DNA of 64,000 bases from Arenicola marina (lineage: Eukaryota > Annelida > Polychaeta > Arenicolidae): the NCBI GenBank assembly GCA_964019135.1, contig OZ025258.1, positions 11,365,961-11,429,960 of the forward strand, written 5' to 3'. Both the position numbers and the translations under genes were made by a program. Below are positions 11,498 through 21,961 of the stretch, piece after piece. The notes beneath the pieces were generated by a model. That model was given only the letters and a program-made list of their open reading frames with translations, ran no database searches and was not told the origin of the DNA. How positions within the stretch are numbered: position 1 is the stretch's first letter; each line of letters begins with the position of its first letter.

Positions 11498-13936
11498 AAT
11501 AGCTTACCCAGCACTCACCATAGAGGCGAGAGCTATCCCTAACCAAACACTCACCATGGAGGTGAGAGCTTCCCTTACCCAAACACTCACAATAGAGGTG
11601 AGAGCTATTCCTTACCCAAACACTCCCCATAAAGGTGAGAGCCATCCTTTACCCAAACACTCACCTTAGAGGTAAGAGCTATCCCTTACCCAAACACTCA
11701 CCATAGAGGTAAGAGCTATCCCTTACCCAAACACTCACCATAGAGATGAGAGCGATTCCTTACCCAAACAGTCACCATAGAGGTGAGAGCGATTCCTTAC
11801 CCAAACAGTCACCATAGAGGTAAGAGCTATCCCTTACCCAAACAGTCACCATAGAGGTGAGAGCGATTCCTTACCCAAACACTCACCATAGAGGTGCGAG
11901 CGATCCCTTACAAAGGCACTCACCATAGAGGTAAGATTTATCCCTTACCCAAACACTCACCATAGAGGTAAGAGCTATCCCTTACCCAAACACTCACCAT
12001 AGAGATGAGAGCGATTCCTTACCCAAACAGTCACCATAGAGGTGAGAGCGATTCCTTACCCAAACAGTCACCATAGAGGTAAGAGCTATCCCTTACCCAA
12101 ACAGTCACCATAGAGGTGAGAGCGATTCCTTACCCAAACAGTCACCATAGAGGTGAGAGCTAGCCCTTACCCAAGCACTCACCATAGAGGTGCGAGCGAT
12201 CCCTTACAAAGGCACTCACCATAGAGGTGAGAGCTATCCCTTACCCAAACAGTCACCATAGAGGTGAGAGCGATTCCTTACCCAAACAGTCACCATAGAG
12301 GTAAGAGCTATCCCTTACCCAAACAGTCACCATAGAGGTGAGAGCGATTCCTTACCCAAACAGTCACCATAGAGGTAAGAGCTATCCCTTACCCAAACAG
12401 TCACCATAGAGGTGAGAGCGATTCCTTACCCAAACAGTCACCATAGAGGTGCGAGCTATTCCTTACCCAAACACTCCCCCATATAGGTGAGAGCTATCCC
12501 TTACCCAAACACTCCCCATAGAGGTGCGAGCTATTCCTTACCCAAACACTCCCCATAGAGGTGAGAGCTATTCCTTACCCAAACACTCCCCATAAAGGTG
12601 AGAGCTATCCTTACCCAAACACTCCCCATAGAGGTGAGAGTTATCCCTTACTCAAACACTCCCCATAGAGGTGAGAGCTATTCCTTACCCAAACACTCCC
12701 CATAGAGGCGAGAGCTATCCCTTACCCAAACACTCCCCATAGAGGTGAGAGCTATCCCTTACCCAAGCACTCACCATAGGGGTGAGAACATTCCCTTACC
12801 CAAGCACTCACCATAGAGGTGAGAGCTATCCCTTACCCAAACACTCCCCATAGAGGTGAGAGCGATCCCTTACCCAAACACTCACCTTAGAGGTAAGATA
12901 TATCCCTTACCCAAGCACTCACCATAGAGGTGAGAGCTATCCCTTACCCAAGCACTCACCATAGAGGTGCGAGCGATCCCTTACCCAAACACTCACCTTA
13001 GAGGTAAGATATATCCCTTACCCAAACACTCCCCATAGAGGTGAGAGCTATTCCTTACCCAAACACTCCCCATAGAGGCGAGAGCTATCCCTTACCCAAA
13101 CACTCCCCATAGAGGTGAGAGCTATCCCTTACCCAAGCACTCACCATAGGGGTGAGAACATTCCCTTACCCAAGCACTCACCATAGAAGTGAGAGCTATC
13201 CCTTACCCAAACACTCCCCATAGAGGTGAGAGCTATTCCTTACCCAAACACTCCCCATAGAGGTGAGAGCTATCCCTTACCCAAACACTCACCATAGGGG
13301 TGAGAACGTTCCCTTACCCAAACACTCACCATAGAGGTAAGAGCGATCCCTTACCCAAACACTCACCATAGAGGTGAGAGCTATCCCTTACCCAAACACT
13401 CACCATAGGGGTGAGAACTTTCCCTTACCCAAACACTCACCATAAAGGTAAGAGCGATCCCTTACCCAAACACTCACCATAGAGGTGAGAGCTATCCCTT
13501 ACCCAAACACTCCCCATAGAGGTGAGAGCTATCCCTTATCCAAATACTCCCCATAGAGGTGAGAGCTATTCCTTACCCAAACACTCATCATAGAGGCGAG
13601 AGCTATCCCTTACTCAAACACTCATCATAGGGGTGGGAGTGATCCCTTACCCAAGCACTCACCATAAAGGTAAGAGCTATTCCTTACCCGAACACTCATC
13701 ATAAAGGTAAGAGCTATCCCTTACCCAAACACTCACCATAGAGGTGAGAGCTATCCCTTACCCAAACACTCACCACAGAGGTGAGAGCTATCCCTTACCC
13801 AAACACTCACCACAGAGGTGAGAGCTATCCCTTACCCAAACACTCACCATAGAGGTGAGAGCTATCCCTTACCCAAGCATTCACCATAGAGGTGAGATCG
13901 ATCCTTTACCCAACACTCCCCATAGAGGTGAGAGCT
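11498..13936. repeat. 37-bp minisatellite, about 66 copies
   Basis: The unit reads TTACCCAAACACTCACCATAG then AGGTGAGAGCTATCCC; start-to-start spacing is 37 bp (for example 13741 to 13778). Variants (CACTCACC, CAGTCACC, CACTCCCC; CTATCCC, CGATTCC) form blocks, and several multi-unit blocks recur, for example 12640-12800 and 13020-13160. The period is not a multiple of three and no frame stays open. The array ends at GAGAGCT, where the 60-bp array begins without a gap. Confidence 0.95.
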
Positions 13937-14216
13937 CAAACATAAGCGCATTGCCTTTGGTACCGCAGCATGTTCTGACTCCACCCCATGCTCACTCAAA
14001 CATAAAGACATTGCCTTTGGTACCACAGCATGTTCTGACTCCACCCCATGCTCACTCAAACATAAAGGCATTGCCTTTGGTACCACAGCATGTTCTGACT
14101 CCACCCCACGCTCACTCAAACATAAAGGCATTGCCTTTGGTACCACAGCATGTTCTGACTCCACCCCATGCTCACTCAAACATAAACGCATTGCCTTTGG
14201 TACCGCGGCATATTCT
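13937..14216. repeat. Short array of the 60-bp satellite (4-5 copies)
   Basis: About 4.7 copies of the same 60-bp unit that fills 24081-26455 (CATTGCCTTTGGTACCACAG then CATGTTCTGACTCCACCCCA then TGCTCACTCAAACATAAAGG). It is fused to the 37-bp array at CTCAAACAT and followed by a SINE-like fragment. The 60-bp period keeps frames open on both strands and no protein is called. Confidence 0.95.
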
Positions 14217-14310
14217 GAGGTGTGATTCGAACTACGCACCGCCCGCTCGGGCTGGCCTAGCAGAGCACACCAATAGCCGAAGCGCTACCTACTGCTACTA
14301 GACGACGGGG
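14217..14310 (-). mobile_element. SINE fragment (tRNA-like head, type C)
   Basis: On the minus strand the piece carries GTAGCGCTTCGGCTATTGG, then GGGCGGTGCG and a TAGTTCGAATCACA box, resembling the tRNA-type head seen at 19430-19560 and 20855-21015. Boundaries are poor and the body is missing. Confidence 0.5.
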
Positions 14311-14751
14311 ATAACTCGGATAACAGGTGCAGATACATCAAGTGCATCAAGTACCAAAACAGGCGGATCTCGGCGGAAAGTTTCACCCCCACTCTGGGAA
14401 CTTGAGCATACGTACAACCTAAAATTCGGGTTTACCGACGAAAGACATTATGCAGTTGTCCCCCCCCCCCCCCCATCAAGGAAGGGGATGTTAAGTACTG
14501 TTTAAATCCAGTTTTGTTCAATTGGCGTTTTAGAGGAGAAACATGGCGTTTCTCTATGCACAATCATGGCCATCTGAGGTGTATGTGTCGCCCCGCCCCT
14601 AGCTCCTTCGGTCGTAAGAACATTGGTGGACACCCGCGCCAGCGGTCATTTTCACTCCCCCATCCTTTCATCCCCCGATCGCAGGATTTCAGAGAGCAGA
14701 GAGCCAAGAGCCGCCCCTAGCTGTAGGGGACAAGTATAATTCGACTGAAAC

Positions 14752-15050
14752 AATATCGGATGTTACATAGCAAACCACTTATGTCGTGTAGGCCTGTATA
14801 CTGTTTTATTGAGAAATATTCTTCCATGAATCTATGAATATAATCTATAATAATTTTCGCGTACAACATATGACACACGTAACAGGTAAACACCGGGTTA
14901 TTATTTTCTTGTGTTGGTCATTATTGGGACGGAACTATATAATGACCCGGATCGCTCTGAGAAAATAATGACCTCCTTTTCATGGTCCGCAGGTCCTTAC
15001 CGGCAAAACACGACTCCGAGGAAACAATAGAAGTATGCATTATAACTAGT
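14752..15050 (+). repeat. Dispersed repeat, copy 1 of 3
   Basis: Shares ordered blocks with 21515-21852: GTGTAGGCCT near the start, ACACACGTAAC, GGGTTATTA, AATAATGACCTC, CATGGTCCG, and ACTCCGAGGAAACAATAGA at the end. A short inverted copy lies at 27270-27345. No coding content; probably a non-autonomous transposon of unknown family. Confidence 0.7.
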
Positions 15051-16299
15051 ACATAATTATTCTAACGAGTCTAAAATAACTGCGGCTTGGTGGTTCACTT
15101 ATTACGACGAAAATATGTCGGTTGGTCGTGTTTGTATGTTTGTTTGCTTGTTTAATTGTACCCCAGTCCCCCGACCCCGCCCCCCCCCTCCCCGACCCAC
15201 GCACACACACAATTATTATTACTGAAATTACCGAAGGAGCCTTTTCTCAGAGTACATTTTATTTGTTTCCATTGTTCAATATATTTGACATTATCTGATT
15301 CTATGTTAACTCTATACGAAAACAAAATAGTATATTCAAAAAGGCAAAAATCGGCACGATGCCCAAAGTTTCATGACGTAGTACACACGAAAGCCACACT
15401 TTCCAACACGGGATGCACCAGTTTGGCACAAAAAGTGGCGTAACACCATGTTATTTATTACCTAAAATAAGTGTGTGTTCTCATACACTATAGACCGAAT
15501 ACATCATTTTCGTTAAACATGTTTTAAAAGTTTCTCACTGTTTCTCACTGAGTCATTTTAATTTAGACTTTTGTAGTTAATTATCTATTTTACCATTACA
15601 AACGGCTAGCTGCTAACAGGGGTAATTCCATAACGGACGTAGATCTAGACCATATATTATTTGTATTGGGCCTAATTGGATTGCTATGACACCATTACCC
15701 GAACGAGTTATGATGAGCTGAGGCCCGCACAGGATGTTGAAGCGTGTTGGCATGATAGTCTCCCGTAATGGCACCCCGGGGGGAGGGGGGGGGGGGGAGG
15801 GTAAATAATACATTGCTGTTTTTTTTTTGGGGGGGGGGCACGGTAAAGCCCCCCCCCTCCCATTTTCACCGCCCAAATCCGCTCGGTGGGGGCGTTTTAC
15901 GTATAATAGTACCCCCCCCCCCCACCCCCCTCAAGAACAGCACACCCAGTGCGTAACGACTAGAACACTTCACTGATCAGGCTGATGATTGACTTGGTTG
16001 CCAGCGACCTGCCTTACATCCGTTCCAACGCATGGTCGCCCATTATTTCGTAATTTCACATACAGTGGCGGGCTTCCCCTGCACCCTGCTTTACTGTCAG
16101 CCCTTATATATAATCTCGCCTGGTAGAACTGATTGACGTGTAGAGAGAGCGCAGGGGTGGAGGGTTTGGGGGGGGGGGGGGTGGGTACCACGTCCATACA
16201 ACTGGACATTGCGTTAAGTGCATAAATAAGGCAAAAGTCTCATAGTTTATCCATGCAGTATGTCCCGTAGCGTAAACATCACAGGAGGTCCCATTAAAG
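15051..16299. other. Gene-free stretch with G and C homopolymer tracts
   Basis: No gene recognised. Long G and C runs occur at 15778-15798, 15829-15858, 15911-15931 and 16169-16183. Such tracts are prone to assembly error, so lengths should not be trusted. Confidence 0.5.
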
Positions 16300-16460
16300 G
16301 GTTCGATAATTGATTATTATCATATACTACCGTTAATATGAAAAAAAAACAAAAGCATTATTATATTAGATAAATTGAAAAAAAAATATGTGCCTGTAGG
16401 TGTACAGATTTATTCTCACCATTATATACTACCGTTAATATGAAAAAAGAACACTGCATT
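16300..16460 (-). repeat. Relic copy of a cluster gene 3' end
   Basis: The stretch CATTATTATATTAGATAAAT, an A-run, and ATGTGCCTGTAGGTGTACAG closely resembles 18266-18330, the region just past the stop codon of cluster gene 4 on the minus strand, including the TTTATT that reads AATAAA on the minus strand. Flanking copies of ATACTACCGTTAATATGAAA lie at about 16323 and 16426. It looks like a leftover 3' untranslated end of another cluster member, or a mobile sequence that also supplied the 3' end of gene 4. Confidence 0.5.
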
Positions 16461-16519
16461 ATGACACTATGGCTCTAGAAGACTGCATTCCCGCACCCGG
16501 TTCAGTTCGTCTGTCGGTC

Positions 16520-17960
16520 AAATTACAACAGCTTGTTAGCCTCCTACACTTTACAAGAAGCCATTTCTTATAACACTGAACGTGGCAGTAAAGTATACGC
16601 GTGCATCCTAGACGCGGAAAAGGCTTTGGACAAAGTATGGTGGAATGGTTTATTTTATAAAATGCACCTGCTTGGAAGCCTAAAAAAATTGTGGTTAATG
16701 CTCCGTGACTGGTTTATTGGTAATAAATGTCGCAGGCTGTTGGTGTTCGCCATTTTAGCCGCTCAATCAAGCAATTAGGCGGTCATCTTTCGATGTTTTA
16801 TTACGCTGTGTATAACAATGACATTCATGAATGGATCGATATATAGGGCCCCATAGGGCTACACGGCGATTTTTAAAATCGACATCGCGACATTGGGGTT
16901 GTCTTAGAATCGACATGCGACATAAGACTTAGCGACACGCGACCTCGTAAAATCGACACGCGACATGGACCTTTTCTTAAAATCGACACGCGACATGGAC
17001 CTTTTCTTAAAATCGACACGCGACATGGACCTTTTTTTAAAATCGACACGCGACATAGACCGTTTTCTTAAAATCGACACGCGACATGGCTACCCCCGCT
17101 CAGGGTCCCTATATATGGGGGCGACGGCCTCCAAATCCACGGCCTTCGTCTGGGGAGCATAACTCTCGCCGACGACACTACGCTAGCCTCGCTCACAAAA
17201 GCCGGTTCAGATAGAATGATCTCTCTGGCTGTAGAATACAGTAAGAAATAGAGAATTACGTTCTCATCATCCAAATAGTCATATCAGAAATTGCAAAACG
17301 CGCACTTAATTGGCACATGGGTGTCACAAATCTTACTGAAATATGTAATGTTACCCACCTAGGAGTAACACTATGCTCTTACGGGTCTTGTGACAAGATT
17401 ATTACGAACCATTTTGTACAAAAATATAGCTCAAGAGTACGCGGCTAAATTAATTCAGGATTTCCGCATGAGAACCCATAAAATTGTTCGCGGAACTCTA
17501 GCGTGGATTATTACTATGAGATCGCGCATTTATAAAAACCGATCGATGTTTCTTCACACGCTTATATCTCTACCTAACACGTTTAAGGCCAACCTGCAGT
17601 TCTTACCAATGCCAGGCAGCTCTCGAACAAATGTGGCACAACACTATGTTTAAAGATTCAACCTAAGTTCAGAAAACACGATTCGTATGTTATCCATACC
17701 AGACAGTAATCACATTTTATGTAAATCCTGTTCTACGACTGCGACTAATATACGGTCTAACCTTCTCAATCAATGCATTTCGCTAAATGATGTGCGCACA
17801 AACATGTGGGAAGTAATATCTAGTAGATTCTCTGTTGAAAGTCGGTATTTGTCCTTTCTAAAGAAGACGAGATAATATGTGCTATACTTTCTGGAGCTCA
17901 AAATGATAACGACACAGAACTGCAGTCGCGAACCATTTCAACTTTTATTTACAAGAAACC
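16520..17960 (+). pseudogene. Decayed non-LTR retrotransposon (reverse transcriptase)
   Basis: Reverse-transcriptase pieces appear in order in shifting frames. 16533-16778 encodes TLQEAISYNTERGSKVYACI, then LDAEKALDKVWWNGLFYK, the region before and including the motif-A aspartate. The polymerase box appears as ITLADDTTLAS at about 17160-17190, with L for the usual Y of YADD. NVTHLGVTL follows at about 17350, then a basic tail (17390-17653) and a C-terminal HILCKSC segment (17687-17875). Frameshifts, stops and a 30-bp minisatellite between motif A and the ADD box show it is dead. It resembles the CR1/jockey group; the clade is not certain. Confidence 0.8.
16873..17090. repeat. 30-bp minisatellite inside the dead retrotransposon
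   Basis: About seven copies of AAAATCGACACGCGACATGG plus ACCTTTTCTT. Central copies are nearly identical, outer copies degenerate. It occupies the place where the RT fingers/palm sequence between motif A and ADD should be, so it expanded in or replaced part of the element. Confidence 0.9.
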
Positions 17961-18354
17961 TATCAATAGCACTATATAATTAGATATATAGTGCTCCACA
18001 TAGCCTACAGTAATATGTTTCGTTGTAATTCTCGTTAAGTTTCACGTTTTCTTGTTCCCTGTCCTTTGTGCAGTTGTGGTGTTTAACTGACTTTTTCGGT
18101 CCATCTTCCGTGTTAGAACACACAAAATGCATTATTGTAGTAAACGTTAAGCGTGAGTAATACGTGAGCTATGCTGAAACAAAGGTTCGCCTTTACATGG
18201 AAGAACGACCACTTTTTCTTGTAGGCATACTCCTCGAAACAAAATAAAGCTCAAATAATAAATCAAAATCATTATATTAGATAAATTTAAAAAAAAGGTA
18301 TATGCCATTAGGGGTATGATTTATTATTATCATTTTTATCGAGGAAGTAAATTC
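17961..18354. other. Spacer with presumed 3' region of cluster gene 4
   Basis: No coding exon seen. The right part (about 18266-18354) should be 3' untranslated sequence of the minus-strand gene ending at 18355. The left part shows nothing recognisable. Confidence 0.4.
18320..18325 (-). promoter_or_regulatory. Candidate polyadenylation signal AATAAA
   Basis: On the minus strand AATAAA begins 30 bases past the TGA of the exon at 18355-18635. The spacing suits a very short 3' untranslated region. A similar block at 16300-16460 keeps the same hexamer. Confidence 0.5.
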
Positions 18355-18635
18355 TCATTCGGTGAGGTCGTTTGGAAGACTGCAGAAATCCGTATGGGCC
18401 TCGGTGGCTTCATAGAAACTCAGATAGACGGCCGCCTCATTCCAGAGAAACTGAACATAGGTGTAGTAGCTTTCCGGGAAGTCGTCGGTATCATCATATT
18501 GCTCCAGCCTATCTTCACATTCACGGATAGATTGATGGAGGTACTCCACGCTTCGACCATAAGCATAGACGAAGACTTTGTTGAGAATACCGAGTTCCTC
18601 GCCCACGCTGAAAGCTTCTTCGATACTTGTCACAG
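18355..18635 (-). CDS. Helical-protein cluster gene 4, terminal exon
   Basis: After a pyrimidine-rich CTTTCTTTCGCAG acceptor the frame (two bases completing a codon, then 92 residues and TGA) reads AVTSIEEAFSVGEELGILNK and on through YGRSVEYLHQSIRECEDRLE to NDLTE. The acceptor, its phase and the motif IEExxSVxEELGILNKxFVYA recur in the exon at 27365-27513, and the ELGI helix recurs in the exon at 21962-22210, so this is a real exon type. It is amphipathic and helical throughout, with two cysteines. No known domain is recognised. It probably joins 19596-19676, whose donor phase fits. No signal-peptide exon of its own was found. Confidence 0.6.
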
Positions 18636-19429
18636 CTGCGAAAGAAAGACACCAGCTGCTTAGGTCACCGACTTGGGTACTGCATATACGTACGCAATAA
18701 ATCACATATTTTCGTGCTGCTTACGTACGCATCCGCTACATCACATATTCGTGTGACCCATATACGTATGTGGTTGTCAATTTCATTTTCCGGTCACGCT
18801 AGCTGTGGCTATTTCTTCCTGATTGGCATGTCCCCTAGCGTAATCGATTATCTTTAACGCCTAATCCAATGTAGTTTATGAATATGTTAACGTAACGAGA
18901 TAGGGGTAAAGACACGGTAAAAAGTGTATGGAAAAATGAACGTTCCCCATCCAACCAGAAAATACATTAAATTAAATGTTATGGTTCACTACTTTGTTTG
19001 ACCCTGCAAACTCCAATGCTTCCAATAGCAGTCTCGACAAAAATGGGAAGCAGTTATTTTATCTCTGCCTTCGGGTCAGAATTGAAAAGGAAGTCAGAAT
19101 CGACAACAGCTTGCGTACGCACTAATTAATATCACATATTCGTGTGTTCCATACATAATTAAGTACTACACAGATTTGTGTGCAGTTAGTTGGTTTATTG
19201 CACAGGTTTATAGATTATATAAATATATATATATATAGTCATGGTAAATGGTGTATTGCACCTTTTATAATATTTTGTCTGTATATGGTTTCCGTATAGA
19301 GACCGTACACACTATGCATGCCCTTTGTCCCAAGCTGTACATGCATATATACATATATATATATTTCATCGATTCCCTTGACAAATTAAGTAGCTGTCTG
19401 TCGACCAAGGTTATGTAAGACAAATGGAA
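18636..19429. other. Presumed intron of cluster gene 4
   Basis: No coding content recognised. It includes an AT microsatellite near 19218-19238 and direct pieces around TACGTACGCA...ATCACATATTCGTGTG at about 18690-18760 and 19112-19150. Confidence 0.45.
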
Positions 19430-19560
19430 GCCTTTATCCTGCACACAGCCATTTGCCGAGGTGGGATTCGAACCGCACACCGGCCGCTTGTACTGGCCTA
19501 TGAGAGCCTAATCGACACTACTTGAATGCGCTACCCACAAGGCCACGGGGTGACCCAGGA
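19430..19560 (-). mobile_element. SINE (tRNA-derived, type C head)
   Basis: On the minus strand the head reads GGTCACCCCGTGGCCTTGTG, GGTAGCGC, then the B box GGTTCGAATCCCA. Inward it continues into ...GCAGGATAAAGGC..., which resembles the GCAGGATAAAGATCCCATG body of the type A SINEs. It lies inside the cluster, between presumed gene 4 exons. Confidence 0.65.
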
Positions 19561-19595
19561 TTGCACGGTAACACCTTCACTATGTTGTTACTAAC

Positions 19596-19676
19596 CAGCA
19601 AAGCGACATGTGGTGTCACGAACTTGAGCTGCGTCATTCAGATTGATTCCGGTATAATGGTTGCAAAATCTGTCAC
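19596..19676 (-). CDS. Helical-protein cluster gene 4, helix-A exon
   Basis: The exon follows a CCAACAG acceptor and ends at a GTTAGT donor (19595), entering and leaving in phase 1 like all exons of the cluster. It encodes DRFCNHYTGINLNDAAQVRD and then TTCRFA. The run NDAxxVRDxxCRxA matches the exon at 27954-28031 (NDAREVRDIACRLA) with the same acceptor and the same donor position. An in-frame TGA lies just upstream, so the exon cannot extend further. The protein family is unknown. A spliced product with 18355-18635 would have about 119 residues after a signal peptide not found here. Confidence 0.55.
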
Positions 19677-19958
19677 CTGTTGGTCATGAAGCATCCTGAA
19701 TGCGCAAAAGAAGTACATTTTGTTTAATTGACGGATTTGATGACGTCTTTCGAAAGCACGCCATCCAATACAGAATAAAGCGCGTATAGATGTCATGAGT
19801 GACTTTTTAAGGTGCTCGTTCACGTGTGTAAATTCGCACGAGTGGAGCACCTCGTAAAAATAAATACGAAGCAAACAGAATTAGCAGCATTTAATTATTT
19901 GACGCCAAACCGTGGTGCCAATAATGTAATGATAATAGTTAATGGATTGCTACAACGG

Positions 19959-20071
19959 TTAATACGCTATTTGGATGGCATCGTTGATGGAGTTTCCAAG
20001 CACGTCGCAGAGTGACTCGGGCGGGATGACCGCCGCCGTGTCGTTCCACACCACACCCGACTGGAGGTTTT
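19959..20071 (-). CDS. Helical-protein cluster gene 3, last exon
   Basis: Following a CACATTTCAG acceptor, two bases complete the glutamate codon begun in the previous exon. The frame then reads NLQSGVVWNDTAAVIPPESL, CDVLGNSINDAIQIAY and TAA (19959-19961). The entry phase matches the GTATGT donor at 21961 exactly. The ESLCDVLGNSINDAIQIAY stretch could form the last helix of a bundle. It is the natural 3' end of the gene whose first exon is at 26690-26735. Confidence 0.65.
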
Positions 20072-20166
20072 CTGAAATGTGTCAAGCGGAAATCACTCGA
20101 TACGTTATTAATCACGGCAATTGATAACTGTTCAAGTTCTGTTCTTACTAAACACCTTGCCCAGCC

Positions 20167-20581
20167 GATTTCACGTACATAGTTTCGCCGACTCCGGGGC
20201 TTAGTCGATTAAAATCGCCTGTTCTTTACATGGGGGGGGGGGGGGGGTGGAGGGAGGGTGGTGTTCCCAAGTCACGAAGAATACATTTCTTCATTCCCAG
20301 GTCACGATGAATTAAAAGGAGAAGTCCCCGTATACACTGGAAGAGGCGGATATAAAGTGGCCATTTCTCAATTCACGGTTATTTAATATTAACATTCCCG
20401 GTTCACGATTAATCAAAATCCTCGATCACAGCGGTCGGCTAATATCCCATTCCCAGTTCACGGTGAAATGAAAAGCCCATTCCCAAGAAACGGAAATACC
20501 CCCTGCCCCCCCCCCCCCCCCGTTACATAGTAACATTAGTCGACTAAGCCCCTTAGCCGGCTAAGTTGCGATCGTGAAATC
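20167..20581. mobile_element. Palindromic MITE (TTTCACGTACATAG family) with an insertion
   Basis: The left arm 20167-20231 (GATTTCACGTACATAGTTTC, then GGGGCTTAGTCG) and right arm 20522-20581 (CGACTAAGCCCC, GCCGGCTAA, GTGAAAT) are reverse complements. Uninterrupted copies of about 120-130 bp lie at 26792-26909 and 53287-53415. Here 290 bp bounded by a G tract (20232-20247) and a C tract (20504-20521) interrupts the hairpin tip. Part of that insert is repeated at 52140-52430. Confidence 0.8.
20255..20510 (+). repeat. Dispersed repeat shared with 52140-52430
   Basis: Ordered blocks GTCACGAAGAATA, CCCAGGTCACGATGAATTA, GGTTATTTAATAT, ATCAAAATCCT/ATGAAAATCCTTGATCACG and CATTCCCAGTTCACGGTGAA occur in both copies. 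The motif CCCAGTTCACGATGAA is itself internally repeated. No coding content. Confidence 0.8.
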
Positions 20582-20614
20582 CGCCACAGATCCCCATATT
20601 CTGTTCTGCTTTCT

Positions 20615-20780
20615 TATCAGATTAGATCAGCGCGCTTGATCAATGGGTCTCGGGTTCGAATCCGGACCCGGATACCTCATCTTAGGCATGTGTCATCCAT
20701 TCATCCTTCATTGTCCCGGGAGGTTCCTTCCCCCAGTTTAGCCCCTATATGCACCAAAGTGGCCTAAAACAAAAATTTAT
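20615..20780 (+). mobile_element. SINE (tRNA-derived, type B head), copy 1
   Basis: A tRNA-like head is followed by the B box GGGTTCGAATCCGGACCC and a body with GGCATGTGTCATCCATTCAT and GGCCTAAAAC. A second copy of the family lies at 51108-51290. The A box is degraded. Confidence 0.6.
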
Positions 20781-20854
20781 GGAATTTACTGACGCTTTAC
20801 CCTGTGTAGTATAGGTCATTTTGCGACACTGAAAAGGATCAAGGAAGGAGGAAA

Positions 20855-21015
20855 TCTGCGTATGTGACCCCCCTAATCTTTTGGAAGAAACGCATGGGAT
20901 CTTTGTCCTGCACAAACATTGCGATGTACACAGGTACGACGTCGAAGGGCGCGCACCGCCCGCTTGACAATAGCCGAGGCGCTCGCTACCTGCTAGGCCA
21001 CGGGGTGATGGACGC
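20855..21015 (-). mobile_element. SINE (type C head, body like type A)
   Basis: On the minus strand the head reads CACCCCGTGGCCTAGCAGGT, AGCGAGCGCC, with a damaged B box near 20945. It continues into a body, read on the plus strand, CCCCTAATCTTTTGGAAGAA, CATGGGATCTTTGTCCTGCA, that matches the type A SINEs at 49580-49812 and 51397-51658. The head differs from type A, so the body is shared between heads. Confidence 0.65.
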
Positions 21016-21172
21016 AGCTAAATTCGTTTCAGGGACGCATGTTCGTTGGAAAAAAACCTGAATTTTATAAATTTGTAAGTGCCTCGGAAATGCTAAAAAA
21101 AAACTACACATACAAAACAAGAAAACCAGACAAAATTCCGATCTGATTATACAGCGCATCTGATAATAGTGC

Positions 21173-21462
21173 CAGGGACGGATCTGGAAAGTTGACAGCG
21201 GGGTGGGGGCTGGGCTGAAAACTTGCGCCAGGGGAGTGAGGGTTCACAATGACCGAGAGGGTTTAGCCATTGTTTGACGAATGGGGGGGTGGGGGGGGTG
21301 TCCTCACCTCAGATGTCCTTGATTTAGCATGGGAGAACGGCATTCTTCCACAAAAAGGGCCATTGGAAATATATATCGACTTAACTTACCTTAATATCCC
21401 CTCGTTTGAGAGGTTGGGGTTAAACCCCCTAACACCCTAACCCCTGGATCGGCCACTGGGTG
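21173..21462. mobile_element. MITE, CAGGGGCGGATC family, copy 1
   Basis: The ends CAGGGACGGATCTGG and CCCCTGGATCGGCCACTG are inverted relative to each other and match the ends of 28333-28491 and 30956-31095. The inside is G-rich with no coding content. Confidence 0.6.
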
Positions 21463-21514
21463 CATTCCTTGTCATACTTAAGCGTGTATGGTGGGACAAG
21501 CATATGTCAAACGA

Positions 21515-21852
21515 ATATCGCATGTTACACGGCAGGCCATATTGTTGTGTAGGCCTAGCTGTGTACTGTTTATTAAGAATAATTTTTTCCGTGAATCCAT
21601 AATTGTTCATGGATAATTTTGAAGTATTGCGCCTTGCAGCATATGTTAATGCTGTATGTAGAAGAATCGGGTACAACGTATAACACACGTAACGCGTAAG
21701 CATCGGGTTATTACTGTGACGGAACAATAATGACCCGCTCTGGGACAAAAATGACCCGCTTCGAGAAAATAATGACCTCTTGCTCATGGTCCGTAGGTCC
21801 TTAATTACCTAAAAACATGACTCCGAGGAAACAATAGAAGTATGCATTAATT
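21515..21852 (+). repeat. Dispersed repeat, copy 2 of 3
   Basis: Same family as 14752-15050: shared GTGTAGGCCT, ACACACGTAAC, CGGGTTATTA, TGACCCGCTC, AATAATGACCTC, CATGGTCCGTAGGTCCTTA and ACTCCGAGGAAACAATAGAA. It lies in intron 3 of cluster gene 3, close to that intron's donor. Confidence 0.75.
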
Positions 21853-21961
21853 TTGGGTCAGGACCAGCCACGACAAATGCGAGGCGTGCCCGATGGCTTT
21901 GTAGGCGAGTGCATTCTTCCAGCTGTCAATCAAAACGATTTTGTTTTTTTGGCATACATAC

